Source: Lachnospiraceae bacterium
Lineage (GTDB): Bacteria > Bacillota > Clostridia > Lachnospirales > Lachnospiraceae
Direction: 5' to 3'
Assembly (NCBI GenBank): GCA_009911035.1
Contig: QXWO01000038.1
Location: 1-60,193, forward strand
DNA length: 60,193 nt
The position numbers and the translations under genes were made by a program. Position 1 is the stretch's first letter; every line of letters starts with the position of its first letter. The notes beneath the pieces were generated by a model. The model worked only from the letters and a program-made list of their open reading frames with translations, searched no databases and was not told the DNA's origin. Positions 45,637 to 54,468 of the stretch are shown here, piece by piece.

Positions 45637-45870
45637 AATTTTGTCCTCCTTGATATAAATATTTTTGAAATTCCTTTTACCTATAATACTTTGAACAGTG
45701 CCATCACTCAATCGTCATTTTGCCTTATATATGAAATCTGGACTACCTCATCCGCTGAATCGGTTTCATATAAACATGATTTCCCACCGTATAAAAAACC
45801 GGAAAGTTTGCAAAATCCTCCAAAAACAATATAAATTTGTCCTTCCACATTGCTTTTTCTCAAAAATGCT

Positions 45871-46155
45871 TCAAATGCCTCCCTGTAACATAACTTTTTC
45901 CATTCCGGCAGCCTGCCTGCGAAGGCGCATCCGCTTCCCAAATATACAGACAGCAGCTATAAGGATACCCGCCATATAAATATAGTCAGCCCACAGGGAG
46001 GCACCCGGCAATCCCGCCCCCATGCAGACATTTACAATTCCAAGCGCAAACCCGGTCATAGAACTTCCAAGTCCTGATACGCCTTGGCTTAACCACAAAA
46101 TAATATATTTCTTAAATGATGCATGATGACTTTTTGCTATTCCTGTTATATCCAT
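45871..46155 (-). pseudogene. MFS transporter fragment
   Basis: 94 codons. FKKYIILWLSQGVSGLGSSMTGFAL is the start of macrolide-efflux-like MFS proteins, but the frame then jumps to a C-terminal-like pair of helices and ends. Nearly the whole transporter is deleted. AGGAGG precedes the ATG, after a type 2 leader. Confidence 0.65.
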
Positions 46156-46190
46156 TTTAGAACCTCCTGTTCGCTTGGAAATCGTGGTTG

Positions 46191-46239
46191 CCTGCCCTTT
46201 CTTGTTTGGCTGTGGCTTATTGGGGATATGCGTCTAAAT
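46191..46239 (-). repeat. Type 2 leader, copy 1
   Basis: GACGCATATCCCCAATAAGC and CAAGAAAGGGCAGG on the minus strand are nearly identical (about 45 of 49) to 52932-52980, which precedes array gene E. Both lie shortly upstream of an ATGGATAT start. Confidence 0.75.
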
Positions 46240-46263
46240 GCAATCTTATAATATAATCGGCCA

Positions 46264-46491
46264 GTCACTCAGATTTTTTAAATATACCCCATACGGCAAC
46301 ACCAAATCCTAAAACGGCAATCCCAATAAAAATATAGAATGCCGGCTTAAGTCCATACTGCGACATATTGTGAAATGCAGATAGCTGCCATCAACATTCC
46401 AATCATTAGCCATTGTTCCCGCTAAAAGAACCGCAACAGATAGCAGTCCTGATAAAAACATTATGGAGCCCTAAATCGCTTTTTTCATCAT
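46264..46491 (-). pseudogene. Small two-helix membrane protein, broken
   Basis: ATG at 46491 after GGAGG, then a TAG at the sixth or so codon, then SGLLSVAVLLAGTMANDWNVDG. A frameshift near 46375 leads into MSQYGLKPAFYIFIGIAVLG and FGVAVWGIFKKSE, stop at 46264-46266. The intact version would be about 75 residues with two membrane helices. Confidence 0.6.
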
Positions 46492-46519
46492 ACATCCTCC
46501 ACTATTTTACTATTGTATA

Positions 46520-46573
46520 CCTCAATCGTTCAGAGCCGGCCCTGCTCTCTCAATGTAAGTCCGAGCAGTTTAT
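46520..46573 (-). repeat. Intercistronic hairpin leader, copy 2
   Basis: On the minus strand CTGCTCGGACTTACATTGAG, then GAGCAGGGCCGGCTCTGA. Closing arm decayed. It precedes the broken membrane protein at 46264-46491. Confidence 0.55.
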
Positions 46574-46644
46574 TGCCTCCATGCAGATATACCACCTAAC
46601 TTCCCTTCGACGCCGTAATTATCCATCACCGCCTTTACATTCAT
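46570..46644 (-). CDS. 24-residue peptide ending GKLGGISAWRQ
   Basis: ATG at 46644 with GGAGGGATT before it, 24 codons, TAA at 46570-46572. The sequence MNVKAVMDNYGVEGKLGG resembles the N terminus of array protein A2 (MDFGVTGKLGGYYLAEQ). A 51-bp near-copy of its 3' part lies at 46702-46751. It could be a truncated A-type gene or a genuine peptide. Confidence 0.4.
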   Translation of the reverse strand: MNVKAVMDNYGVEGKLGGISAWRQ

Positions 46645-46717
46645 AATCCCTCCAATTATCTTTAATCCACTTTTCAGCGCTACACCCATACCCTTCATTA
46701 TAAGTTTGAGCAGTTCA

Positions 46718-46764
46718 TTACCTCCATGCAGACATACCGCCTAACTTCCCCTGTCAAACTTCAT
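46718..46764 (-). pseudogene. Second GKLGGxSAWR peptide relic, frameshifted
   Basis: ATG at 46764 reads MKFDRG and, one frame over, GKLGGMSAWR followed by TAA. It shares the C-terminal ten residues with the peptide at 46570. Preceded by GGGAGG and a degraded leader at 46796. Confidence 0.35.
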
Positions 46765-46795
46765 AACAAACGCCTCCCTTCGCTGAAATTGCCCT

Positions 46796-46834
46796 CTCTC
46801 GTCCGGAGCCGCCCCTGCACCCTTGCAGTCCGCA
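46796..46834 (-). repeat. Intercistronic hairpin leader, copy 3
   Basis: GGACTGCAAGGGTGCAGGGG followed by CGGCTCCGGACGAGAGAGGG on the minus strand; a shortened copy with the closing arm altered. Confidence 0.5.
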
Positions 46835-46869
46835 GAGGCAAAGGTTTATGCGTCTCTGCGGAATAATTT

Positions 46870-47436
46870 TTAAGCAAAAAAATCTACAAATTTCTTGTAA
46901 TCAAGATACCCCCGTAAATTCCCTGCGTCATACTGCATTTGCATAAAACTCTTTGCAAGTTCCAGCCAGTTAAATTCCCCCGCCTTAAAAGAGTCTGACA
47001 AATTTCCCGGCTGTTCATCAAAAATCGGTATACGGCAGAATGTACTTTGCGCTTCCGGGTATTGCCCACTGTCCGTCAAATAACAGGCGTGCGCAAACAT
47101 CTCTACCCTGTCACTGTTTTTTGCATCTACCTTTGACACGTCCACTATCCGCTCCGTCACATTACCCTCTGCGTCCCACATCTTAACCTTATATACGGGA
47201 TTTTCCGGGTCAAAATCCTTCGGCTTATATACTGTTATACTGCTGTTTCCTTTATCTCCAAGTGCCCCTAATGGCTGATCGCCCTCCGATGTATCAAACC
47301 AATGCAAAGTATGTACGCTTCCTGCTTTTGCCTGGTTAATCTTCTGGCTAAAGTTATTATTTGATACATTCCCTGTTGCCTTACCCGGTGTATAGACAGG
47401 GTAATTTGCTGTTCCGTTAATTCCTGCTACTGACAT
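46870..47436 (-). CDS. Array protein D1
   Basis: 188 residues, intact. Leaderless N terminus MSVAGINGTANYPVY, then NNNFSQKINQAKAGSVHTLHW, a beta-rich middle (NPVYKVKMWDAEGNVTERIV, DRVEMFAHACYL) and a helical end. It aligns by eye with D2 at 52985: same N-terminal G-I-x-x-x-x-x-Y-P, same VEM-x-A box, same aromatic C terminus. From memory D2 resembles DUF3879. Not exported by Sec as far as sequence shows. Confidence 0.75.
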   Translation of the reverse strand: MSVAGINGTANYPVYTPGKATGNVSNNNFSQKINQAKAGSVHTLHWFDTSEGDQPLGALGDKGNSSITVYKPKDFDPENPVYKVKMWDAEGNVTERIVDVSKVDAKNSDRVEMFAHACYLTDSGQYPEAQSTFCRIPIFDEQPGNLSDSFKAGEFNWLELAKSFMQMQYDAGNLRGYLDYKKFVDFFA

Positions 47437-47469
47437 TTGATATCCTCCATTACTATCAATATTTTATTA

Positions 47470-47520
47470 GCGGCCCCTCTGTCATTCGGAGCCGCCCATG
47501 CCTCCTTATGGTAAGTCCGG
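47470..47520 (-). repeat. Intercistronic hairpin leader, copy 4
   Basis: Intact closing stem on the minus strand: GCGGC ... GCCGC around CTCCGAATGACAGAGGG, preceded by CCGGACTTACCATAAGGAGG. It lies about 35 nt before D1. Confidence 0.75.
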
Positions 47521-47532
47521 ACATATCCTGCT

Positions 47533-48140
47533 TTACTTCAAAATGCCCGCCGCTTCATATGCCGCAACCGAAACCGCCTTTTTGTTATGCTGTTCTGGTA
47601 ATATCTCTCGTCCGCTTCCTGCTCCATCAGCTTGCGTTTCAGGGCGCTTTCCCCCGCCAGCCTCTCATACTCAGCGTGTTTTTCTTCCCTTGCTTTGTGG
47701 GCTTCTATGAATTCTGCCGATGACACTGACATCTTTTCACTTGTCACGCATGCATGCGCAATATCCCCATTTTCATCTAATGCGATCTGATAACCTTTCC
47801 GGGGATTCGGATTCATAATATCCTGCTCCGCACTAAAGCCCTCAACCTTTGCCATAACACTCCTTGCCAGCTCCGGGTCATTCTTCATCTTTTCTTCCAG
47901 TTCCGGCGGTACAACAATGGCCTTCTTGCCTATGGTGGAATTGATCTTTGCCTGCACTTTGGGGTCAAGCATGGCAGACTCCGCACCCGATGGTTTCCAG
48001 TCCAGAACAAAAGCATCTGCATTATCGCTGAAATACTTATTCCACGGATAATCATTCCTCCCCCATAAGGATCCGTCAATCCTGGATGTATCCATGACGT
48101 TGTAGTAGGCCCCCGGAAACCTCGCCTGTAGGTGCTGATG
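47533..48140 (-). pseudogene. Array protein A1, 3' part
   Basis: Reads QARFPGAYYNVMDTSRI, then YPWNKYFSDNADAFVLDWKP and IVVPPELEEKMKNDPELARSV with the core motif, LDENGDIAHACVTS, and the charged helix ARAEEKHAEYERL-like end. About 70 percent similar by eye to A2. The last 19 codons are out of frame because an A-run at about 47584 is one short; restored, they read KKAVSVAAYEAAGILK. The 5' part is separate at 48817-48900. Confidence 0.75.
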
Positions 48141-48228
48141 TGCCAGAAACCGTTTCCATGAGGTTCTGCGTAACGCTTTTTATATCCGTGCCCGTGGCAG
48201 ACACCGCGAACGATTCTGCCTCTCCATC

Positions 48229-48801
48229 TTACGTCAGCTTATCCATCTGCTCTTTTCTTTCCGCCCGCCGTTCCACATCCTTTTCTTCTAATATTTTTCT
48301 CTCCTCACGCTTTTTTTCTACTCTTTCTTTTTGCCTCTTTTCCATATTCAGTATGGATTTGCTTTGTTTTGTGCCGCTGATTCTTGTTGAACCGCTACAG
48401 GAGCATTGCATACTCCCATCTGCATTGATTCTCACAGCAAATCCATGTATCTCAATACCGTCAATTTTTGCCTTGGCAAACATCTGTTCATGCGCTGCCG
48501 GTATACCCGCTATGTCATTTTCGATTTTTCTTGCAAAATCCGGATTACTTGCCATTTTTTTCAGGCAGTCATCAGAGAGATTCAAAACGATATTATTTTT
48601 ACCGCCCCCTGCAATGCCCCTATTCGAATTAACATTAATCAGAGGGAATTTCTTACATAGCTGTTCATAATATGCCTGCACCTTGTCTTTGCTGTTTGTT
48701 GATGTGGTCTTTATCTCTGCTGCCTTGCTATCCGGCTTTTTCACGGTATCAATATAATTTGCCGCATAGTTACTGTAATTGTTTGTGATCTCCATTGACA
48801 T
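48229..48801 (-). CDS. Array protein F
   Basis: 190 residues from the ATG at 48801 (GGAGG 9 nt upstream). N terminus MSMEITNNYSNYAANYIDT; core YYEQLCKKFPLINV, LNLSDDCLKKMASNPDFARKI; hairpin VRINADGSMQCSC; C-terminal helix of about 60 residues rich in Glu, Lys and Arg. It thus shares the A/B layout. It is inserted between the two halves of array protein A1. Confidence 0.75.
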   Translation of the reverse strand: MSMEITNNYSNYAANYIDTVKKPDSKAAEIKTTSTNSKDKVQAYYEQLCKKFPLINVNSNRGIAGGGKNNIVLNLSDDCLKKMASNPDFARKIENDIAGIPAAHEQMFAKAKIDGIEIHGFAVRINADGSMQCSCSGSTRISGTKQSKSILNMEKRQKERVEKKREERKILEEKDVERRAERKEQMDKLT

Positions 48802-48816
48802 AATTCTCATCCTCCT

Positions 48817-48900
48817 TCAAAAAATCTTACCTGCCACATTCCTCCGGTACTGCTCCGCCAGATAGTACCCTTCTGATTTACCTGTCACTCCAAAATCCAT
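48817..48900 (-). pseudogene. Array protein A1, 5' part
   Basis: MDFGVTGKSEGYYLAEQYRR then NVAGKIF and TGA at 48817-48819. Nearly identical to the first 25 residues of A2. Separated from its 3' part by gene F. Confidence 0.75.
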
Positions 48901-48965
48901 CACCTTAAATCCATACAGGCATTCACCTTTTATATCGGCAGAAAATTTCTATCTTTCGAACGGAG

Positions 48966-49072
48966 GGAACGAAACCACTACTTTTTGGTAACGAAAGGCA
49001 GAAAGCATTTTAAAAATGTAAAATCGCGAATGTAAAATTGCCTCTAAAATTTTTCGCCTTTCGTCCGACAGC
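48966..49072 (-). promoter_or_regulatory. Shared promoter-like block with direct repeats, copy 1
   Basis: GGAACGAAA at 48966 and GTAACGAAA at 48988 repeat with a 22-bp period. A second conserved box TCTAAAATTTTTC / CTTTCGTCCG lies at 49047-49071. Same order as at 57381-57475. A two-turn direct repeat fits LytTR operator architecture; binding is inferred. Confidence 0.55.
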
Positions 49073-49178
49073 GCCACCCGCATATTCCCTTTCCAAGTAA
49101 TTTTCCGTTATCAGGCCGCCCGGACTGCCTGCGGAAATGGCAGACCGCCGCATATGACGGTGAGCCATAGTGCGGCAG

Positions 49179-49445
49179 TTAGCTTTTGTATATCCTTTCG
49201 CCTACGACCTCCGGCATCTGCTTCCCCAGCGTGATGCCCATAATCGCCGCTGTGTTCGCTATGATGCCAAGTTCCCCGGCATCCCCCGTTAAATCGCATT
49301 CACCGACCACGCCGCATATTTGTAATACAGCGGATAGATCAAAAGTTGTCCTTCCATTCTTTTCAGCACCCATCCGCGGCAAATTAAAGTTTCCCTGTCG
49401 GGGAACAGGCTGATGATCTGCTCCTCCGCTCTTATCGCAGGCTCA
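49179..49445 (-). pseudogene. Unrecognised broken gene
   Basis: Two overlapping frames both look coding in part: EEQIISLFPDRETLICRGW upstream, then FDLSAVLQICGVVGECDLTG and ELGIIANTAAIMGITLGKQM downstream. This suggests one frameshifted gene of about 90 residues. I do not recognise the family. It ends before the 48966 block. Confidence 0.35.
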
Positions 49446-50342
49446 TTCACTGTTCCCACTCCCCTTCCCGTTATATTCAGAAAGGAAAAGCCCTGCGACC
49501 GCCAGAACCGTCCCCATAATGGAAACCCACGTCACTGGCTCCTTCAGCACCAGCACGGAGGTCACAACCGTTATGACGGGAACCATGTAAATATAGACGC
49601 TGGTTCTGACCGCGCCAAGCGCCTTTACCGCAAGGTTCCATGTCACAAAGCAAAGTGCGGACGCCCCCAGCCCAAGATACAGAATATTGAGTAAATACGT
49701 TGTATCCGCAAACCGTTCCAGCCCGACTTCAAAATCGAAAAGAAATAGTGCCGGGACCATAAACAGGATGCCGTAAAAGAATGTCCGCCGCGTGGTGAGT
49801 ACGACCGGGCAGCCAAAGCTGCTGATTTTCCTTGTCAGTATGGAATAGCACGCCCATACAAAAGCCGCAAGAACCGCCAGCAGATCCCCCATCGGGTTCA
49901 GTTCCAGTTTATATCCGTTAAAGCTGATCAGCGCAACACCTGCCATCGCCACCACAAAGCCTATGAAAAAATTCGCTCTTAGCTTCCCTTCTGATTTTAG
50001 GAACAGGCGTGACAGGATCGCCGTGAAAAACGGCGCAACCGAGATGATGACTCCCACGTTGGACGCCATCGTATATGTAAGCGCAATATTTTCCAGCAGG
50101 TAATATAAGCATATCCCGCACAGTCCTGCCAATACAAAAGTCAGCTCCTGCCTGCGCCCCACGCCTTTCATACGGTGCGGGCAGGCAAGAAGCAATGCCA
50201 CAAACCCCATGACAAAGCGGAAGAACAGGATTTCCACCGGCTTAAAATCCGTAAGCAGGACTTTGGTGGATATGAATGTCGTTCCCCATATGACGATGGT
50301 GAACAGCGCCGCCAGATGCCCTGCCGTTCTCCTATTCCCCAT
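49443..50342 (-). CDS. EamA/DMT superfamily transporter
   Basis: 299 residues from the ATG at 50342, which overlaps the AraC gene end by 11 bp; the frame is open further upstream but that region belongs to AraC. Ten helices in two EamA repeats, with IVIWGTTFISTKVLL and FFRFVMGFVALLLA in the first and the LGLGASALCFVTWNLAV in the second. It likely exports a metabolite or drug under control of the overlapping regulator. Confidence 0.9.
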   Translation of the reverse strand: MGNRRTAGHLAALFTIVIWGTTFISTKVLLTDFKPVEILFFRFVMGFVALLLACPHRMKGVGRRQELTFVLAGLCGICLYYLLENIALTYTMASNVGVIISVAPFFTAILSRLFLKSEGKLRANFFIGFVVAMAGVALISFNGYKLELNPMGDLLAVLAAFVWACYSILTRKISSFGCPVVLTTRRTFFYGILFMVPALFLFDFEVGLERFADTTYLLNILYLGLGASALCFVTWNLAVKALGAVRTSVYIYMVPVITVVTSVLVLKEPVTWVSIMGTVLAVAGLFLSEYNGKGSGNSE

Positions 50343-51174
50343 ACTGTCCACCGTCCCCGTCTTTCTCCGAGAATATTTCACGGTAAGTACCCGGCGCAAG
50401 CCCCATGAACTGGTTGAAGTAATTTGTAAAATGGCTTTGGTCTGAAAATCCAGTCCTGATTGCTGCCTCCACGGGCGGCACACCTTCCGATAACAGCTTT
50501 TTTGCCTCATTGATGCGGACTGTCTCAAGGTATCGGTACGGCGTGACTCCTTTTTCCTTTGTAAATGCCCGCAGCAGCGTTGATTTGCTAAGCCCGGCAT
50601 GGCGGCAGATCTGGTCTAAATAAATATGCTCCGTAAAATGCGCTGTCATGTATTCACAGGCTTTTTCAATCTCCTGCCTGCACTCCGGGATGCAGCTTTC
50701 AAATGGCTTCCCATAATTCTGGATGAGGTACGAGAGCAGGAACAGCAGGATTTCCTCCTTCCCAAACTCCCCTGTCCCTTTCATGACCATCTCATGTAGC
50801 GGGCGCAGGTGGCAGGCTATCTCCTCATCACAGATAACATTTTTTGAAAATCCCGGAAGCTCCCGTTTCCCCGTGACCTCCTCCGCCAGATCGAGCATAA
50901 CCTCCTTTGAAATGTTGAAGCCCCGGTAATCAAATGTCCCTTCATCACTCTGTACGCAGGCATGACTGTCACCCGGATTGAAAAGCACGATGCTTCCTTC
51001 CTCTATGGCATATTCCCTGTCCCGGCAGAAAAGCACCCGCTCCCCTTTCTCCACAAACCCTATAACATAATGCTCATGGAAATGGCTTGGAAAAGGCTGC
51101 ACGATTCCCTCAAAGCGGTATACCTCCATCCTCAATTCATCATCATATACCACTGTCCTTATTTCTTTCTTCAT
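50332..51174 (-). CDS. AraC family transcriptional regulator
   Basis: 280 residues from the ATG at 51174 (GGAGG 8 nt upstream). N-terminal cupin (HFHEHYVIGFVEKGER, LFNPGDSHAC) binds an effector. C-terminal double HTH: LDQICRHAGLSKSTLLRAFTK and AAIRTGFSDQSHFTNYFNQFMG. It is translationally coupled to the EamA transporter, which it probably controls. Confidence 0.93.
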   Translation of the reverse strand: MKKEIRTVVYDDELRMEVYRFEGIVQPFPSHFHEHYVIGFVEKGERVLFCRDREYAIEEGSIVLFNPGDSHACVQSDEGTFDYRGFNISKEVMLDLAEEVTGKRELPGFSKNVICDEEIACHLRPLHEMVMKGTGEFGKEEILLFLLSYLIQNYGKPFESCIPECRQEIEKACEYMTAHFTEHIYLDQICRHAGLSKSTLLRAFTKEKGVTPYRYLETVRINEAKKLLSEGVPPVEAAIRTGFSDQSHFTNYFNQFMGLAPGTYREIFSEKDGDGGQYGE

Positions 51175-51279
51175 GTGGATTACCTCCGAATTCAATTTTT
51201 GGATTTTGTCATGAGCCATTTTACCTCTTATTTTTTCCTGCGTCTTGTAAAATATCTTCATTTTTTAGATTTATCGGTT

Positions 51280-52093
51280 TTATTTCCTGTGGGGATTATC
51301 TGATCTTTTCAAGTGATTTCTGCAAGAATTAACCGCCGCATAGGGAAACAGCGGGTCAGCCAACCGGAAACAAAAGCTCTCCCTGTCCACCAGCCCCACC
51401 ACTTTTTCACTGTCATACAGTTCAATCAGAAATCCGGCCATCTGTTTGCTTGTATGATATGTTCCGAAAAATTTATCATAGTCGTATTCACTGACATTGT
51501 TTGCCACCATTCCGAACTCCGTCTTTGTCGCCGCAGGTGCCAGCACCTTTGGTTTCATTTTCGCCCCCATCTCTTTCAGTTCCCATGCCAGCCCCTCCGT
51601 GAAAATGCTGACATAAAACTTCGCCGCACAGTACGTCACAGCCGTAGGCACAATGGTATAGCCCCCGCATGAAGATACATTGATAAGCTGTGTCCCCTCT
51701 GCATCCTTATAGTCACGGGCAAACAGGGAGGACAATATCGTCAATGCCTCAATATTCAGATGCCGCATTGCCCCAATTTTTTCAAGTCCTGCTCTGCCAC
51801 GCTGCCATAATTTCCAAAACCCGCATTGTTCACCCAAGTCTCTATCCCATAATCTTTCAGCCCCTCATAAAACTGGTACGCATTTTCCGGGACGGATAAA
51901 TCCGTACTTCGGATGACAATATCCAAATCCGGACATTCCTCCAATATCTCCTTTTTCAGCATCTTAAGATTATCCATGCGCCTTGCTGCTATGACCAGAT
52001 TTTTTCCTGCCTTGCAAACGCCTTTGCCGTTTCATAGCCAATGCCGGAACTTGCCCCAGTAATGACCGTATATTTTCCTTTTTCATGAACCAT
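51280..52093 (-). pseudogene. Short-chain dehydrogenase, frameshifted
   Basis: MVHEKGKYTVITGASSGIGY (nucleotide-binding TGxxxGIG), then a frameshift near 52010; MDNLKMLKKEI to WVNNAGFGNYG, second frameshift near 51775; then TYCAAKFYVSIFTEGLAWEL with the YxxxK catalytic pair. Both breaks are repaired by adding one base in a G2 or A6 run. Without them it would be a 265-residue classical SDR. Confidence 0.8.
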
Positions 52094-52127
52094 TTGATAA
52101 TCCTCCTATCTCAAAATTTGAAATTTG

Positions 52128-52832
52128 TCAATATAGTTCATCGGTTTTTTTGATGTATTCGGCTTTTGCCGCCCTGTACATTGTGCAATTATGGAAAATA
52201 AGAAATTCCTCGTCATTTATTGATACTTTCGTTCCATCAATGATATTTTTGTATATGTCATATGCTTTCTTTGTATCTCCTGTCATCTTTTCAATCAGGC
52301 TTCTGCCGTTTTCCGAATGGTAAGCATCGTATGCCGTTTTGTATTCTTCGTACTCCTCGGCTACAGTTTTTGCCGTTCCGTCAGCAATCATAGCTTTTTT
52401 CTTTTCTATCAATGCATCAATCTTTTCCTTTGCGTAAGCCTCTGCTCCCTTCTCTATATCCTCATCTTTATGAGAAGCCGCCGGGTCTGCCAACTGTTTC
52501 AGGCGGAACTCTACTTTAGCCAGGCTCGTAATCGTATTGTACGGATCAACCATTGCCTTCCAGCTAACGGGCAGTTTTTCATTCATAGAGCATACGGCGT
52601 TTCTGAATTCATCTAAACCAGTACCGATATGTATCAATTCCATATCCGTACCTGATTCCATTTTTTCAGCGTAAAACTGCTGTCCTGCTGCTGAAATTGA
52701 TACAGTATCCCTGTTTGCGCCAGACTTCGCTTCACTCTCAACCCTGCCGTCAGCATGTGGCTCTGGCGCTATTTCGCCTGCTGTCGCCGTATATGATGCC
52801 TGACTCATATAACCATTCATTTTAATATCCAT
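52128..52832 (-). CDS. Array protein E
   Basis: 234 residues, intact, with AAAGGAG before the ATG. N terminus MDIKMNGYMSQASYTATAGE; a DTVSISAAGQQF segment like those near the N termini of flagellar and other leaderless surface proteins; a long helical middle (YAKEKIDALIEKKKAMI) and IDGTKVSINDEEFLIFHNCTM at the end. No Sec signal. It does not carry the K-M-x-x-D-P core. Preceded by a type 2 leader. Family not recognised. Confidence 0.7.
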   Translation of the reverse strand: MDIKMNGYMSQASYTATAGEIAPEPHADGRVESEAKSGANRDTVSISAAGQQFYAEKMESGTDMELIHIGTGLDEFRNAVCSMNEKLPVSWKAMVDPYNTITSLAKVEFRLKQLADPAASHKDEDIEKGAEAYAKEKIDALIEKKKAMIADGTAKTVAEEYEEYKTAYDAYHSENGRSLIEKMTGDTKKAYDIYKNIIDGTKVSINDEEFLIFHNCTMYRAAKAEYIKKTDELY

Positions 52833-52931
52833 AAAAATCTACTCCTTTTTTACTTAATCCAATTGATTATAGCCGTTCCAAATCCAAGGCTCCCTGATTC
52901 TCTATTTTGCCGGAACACCGGGGATACCTGC

Positions 52932-52980
52932 CCTGCCCTGTCTTGTCTGGCCGTGGCTTATTGGGGATATGCGTCTATTA
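52932..52980 (-). repeat. Type 2 leader, copy 2
   Basis: Nearly identical to 46191-46239. It lies immediately downstream of D2 and about 100 nt before gene E. Confidence 0.75.
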
Positions 52981-52984
52981 GAAA

Positions 52985-53530
52985 TTATTTCTTATTCATA
53001 AAGTCCCAATACGCCTGCATACTGTACTGGTAGTATGCCGCCGCCCTTTTCTGGCTCAACAGTTTCATATCACTAATCTGCTTTTGGAACATATCCATAA
53101 AATCTGTCCTGTCACTCAACCCCATCATTCCGGTTTCAGGCGGTAATGATGTAAGCCCTCCATTCTTGTCCACCCCCATATAGGATTCCAATGCCGTCAT
53201 TTCCACCAATGAAGCATTCCGGGGATTAATCTTGTTGATATGTATGGTCTGCTCAAATTCATCTCCATTCTCATCAACACCTTTTGCAATCACAGTCGGA
53301 TTATCCTCTGTTGAACCTTCCGCATATTTGATGTAGAAAGACAGCCCTGTCCCGTTACCGCCAGAGTACAGCATATCATCCGTTTTCATATAGACAATAG
53401 ATGTATGTGGTTTTGCACCTGCCACATTGTTTATCTGTTCTGCAAAACTCCTTCCTGCCGCATTCTGCTGCGCCTTTCTTGCTCCCTGCCATGCCGGATA
53501 TCCTGCTGTTCCTATTCCGTTAATATTCAT
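52985..53530 (-). CDS. Array protein D2 (DUF3879-like)
   Basis: 181 residues from the ATG at 53530 (GGAGG upstream). Leaderless N terminus MNINGIGTAGYPAWQGARK, then SFAEQINNVAGAKPHTSIVY, beta-rich middle and a helical end AAAYYQYSMQAYWDFMNKK. Paralog of D1. I recall DUF3879 as starting in this way, but have not checked. Confidence 0.75.
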   Translation of the reverse strand: MNINGIGTAGYPAWQGARKAQQNAAGRSFAEQINNVAGAKPHTSIVYMKTDDMLYSGGNGTGLSFYIKYAEGSTEDNPTVIAKGVDENGDEFEQTIHINKINPRNASLVEMTALESYMGVDKNGGLTSLPPETGMMGLSDRTDFMDMFQKQISDMKLLSQKRAAAYYQYSMQAYWDFMNKK

Positions 53531-53560
53531 TTTTTCAAATCCTCCATTATTTTTATTATT

Positions 53561-53615
53561 GCGGCCCCTCTGTCGGTCAGAGCCGCACCTGCTCCCTTGC
53601 AATAAGTCCGAGCGG
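53561..53615 (-). repeat. Intercistronic hairpin leader, copy 5
   Basis: Best copy: CGGACTTATTGCAAGGGAGC then GCGGC-TCTG-ACCGA-CAGA-GGG-GCCGC on the minus strand, with a 5-bp outer stem, a GGG bulge and a 4-bp inner stem, about 30 nt before D2. Confidence 0.8.
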
Positions 53616-53636
53616 TTTATTGTTCCCTCCACAACC

Positions 53637-54102
53637 CTATAATCCCCAAAACTTAGATGCCAGCTCCCGATTTATGATAGATGAGAGAAAATTAGGATTG
53701 TTGCTTTGGAACATTTTAAGGCTCTCCAAGAAAGCTGCCTTGCTTCCCGCCTTTAAGCCCGCAAAAGTCTTATCGAGTTTTTGGTTTTTCACATTCTTCT
53801 CCGCATATTCCGCTTTCTTCATGCCCAGCGAGATATTCGCCTGCCGTTCCTCCTCCGTCATGGAGCCCCTGTTCCCGACAAGGAAATTCTGGCGGATAAT
53901 GTCATACACAAACCCCTGCTCCTCCTTGCCGCAATTCTCCAGTGCAGACGCAACCGTCTTGTCTGCGCCATAACATCCCCGAATATGCCGGAAGGTCATT
54001 TACGGTCTTATCAATCTGCACGATATCCTTCCTATATGCACAGCTCCCATATGAAGGGATATTTGTTGTCCCTCTGTAAAACTGGCTGTAATCAATATTC
54101 AT
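53637..54102 (-). pseudogene. Array protein C, frameshifted
   Basis: MNIDYSQFYRGTTNIPSYGS to NDLPAYSG in one frame, then CYGADKTVASALENCGKEEQ and a helical tail FLVGNRGSMTEEERQANISL in another. Removing one G from a GGGG run near 53978 restores a 155-residue protein. Leaderless Asn/Tyr-rich start as in the other array proteins. Family not recognised. Confidence 0.65.
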
Positions 54103-54135
54103 GATCTGAACTCTCCTTTTCTTTATGTTGTCTCA

Positions 54136-54427
54136 TTATGCCTTGATGTCAACAGGCTTATGGTATGCATCCGATATGACAGTCTCCGGCTGCGCCGATA
54201 TCTGAATCTTTTCCAACCGTTCTTCCTCCTGTTCCTTCTGCTCTTTCTTCTCTTTTAATTCTTCTGCAGGTAGGAATAATAATCCGATACACTGTCTGCC
54301 CTGTGTTCTTCGCCTGTGCAGGCGCAGCTTCCTTCGTTTCTGCTTTTTTTGCTACCTCATTTTTCTGTTCCGTGTACGCACTCCCATACACATTGCCGTA
54401 GTTACTTCCAACTCCTGAAATTGCCAT
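54136..54427 (-). pseudogene. Array protein B2, internally deleted
   Basis: Starts MAISGVGSNYGNVYGSAYTE, closely matching B1. After about residue 47 the core is missing and the frame changes; the end ELKEKKEQKEQEEERLEKI and QISAQPETVISDAYHKPVDI is the charged helix and tail of the family. A deletion of about 100 codons plus a frameshift explains it. Confidence 0.7.
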
Positions 54428-54468
54428 AATATCATCCTCCTTAAAATTATTTACTGTTTATCTTACCT

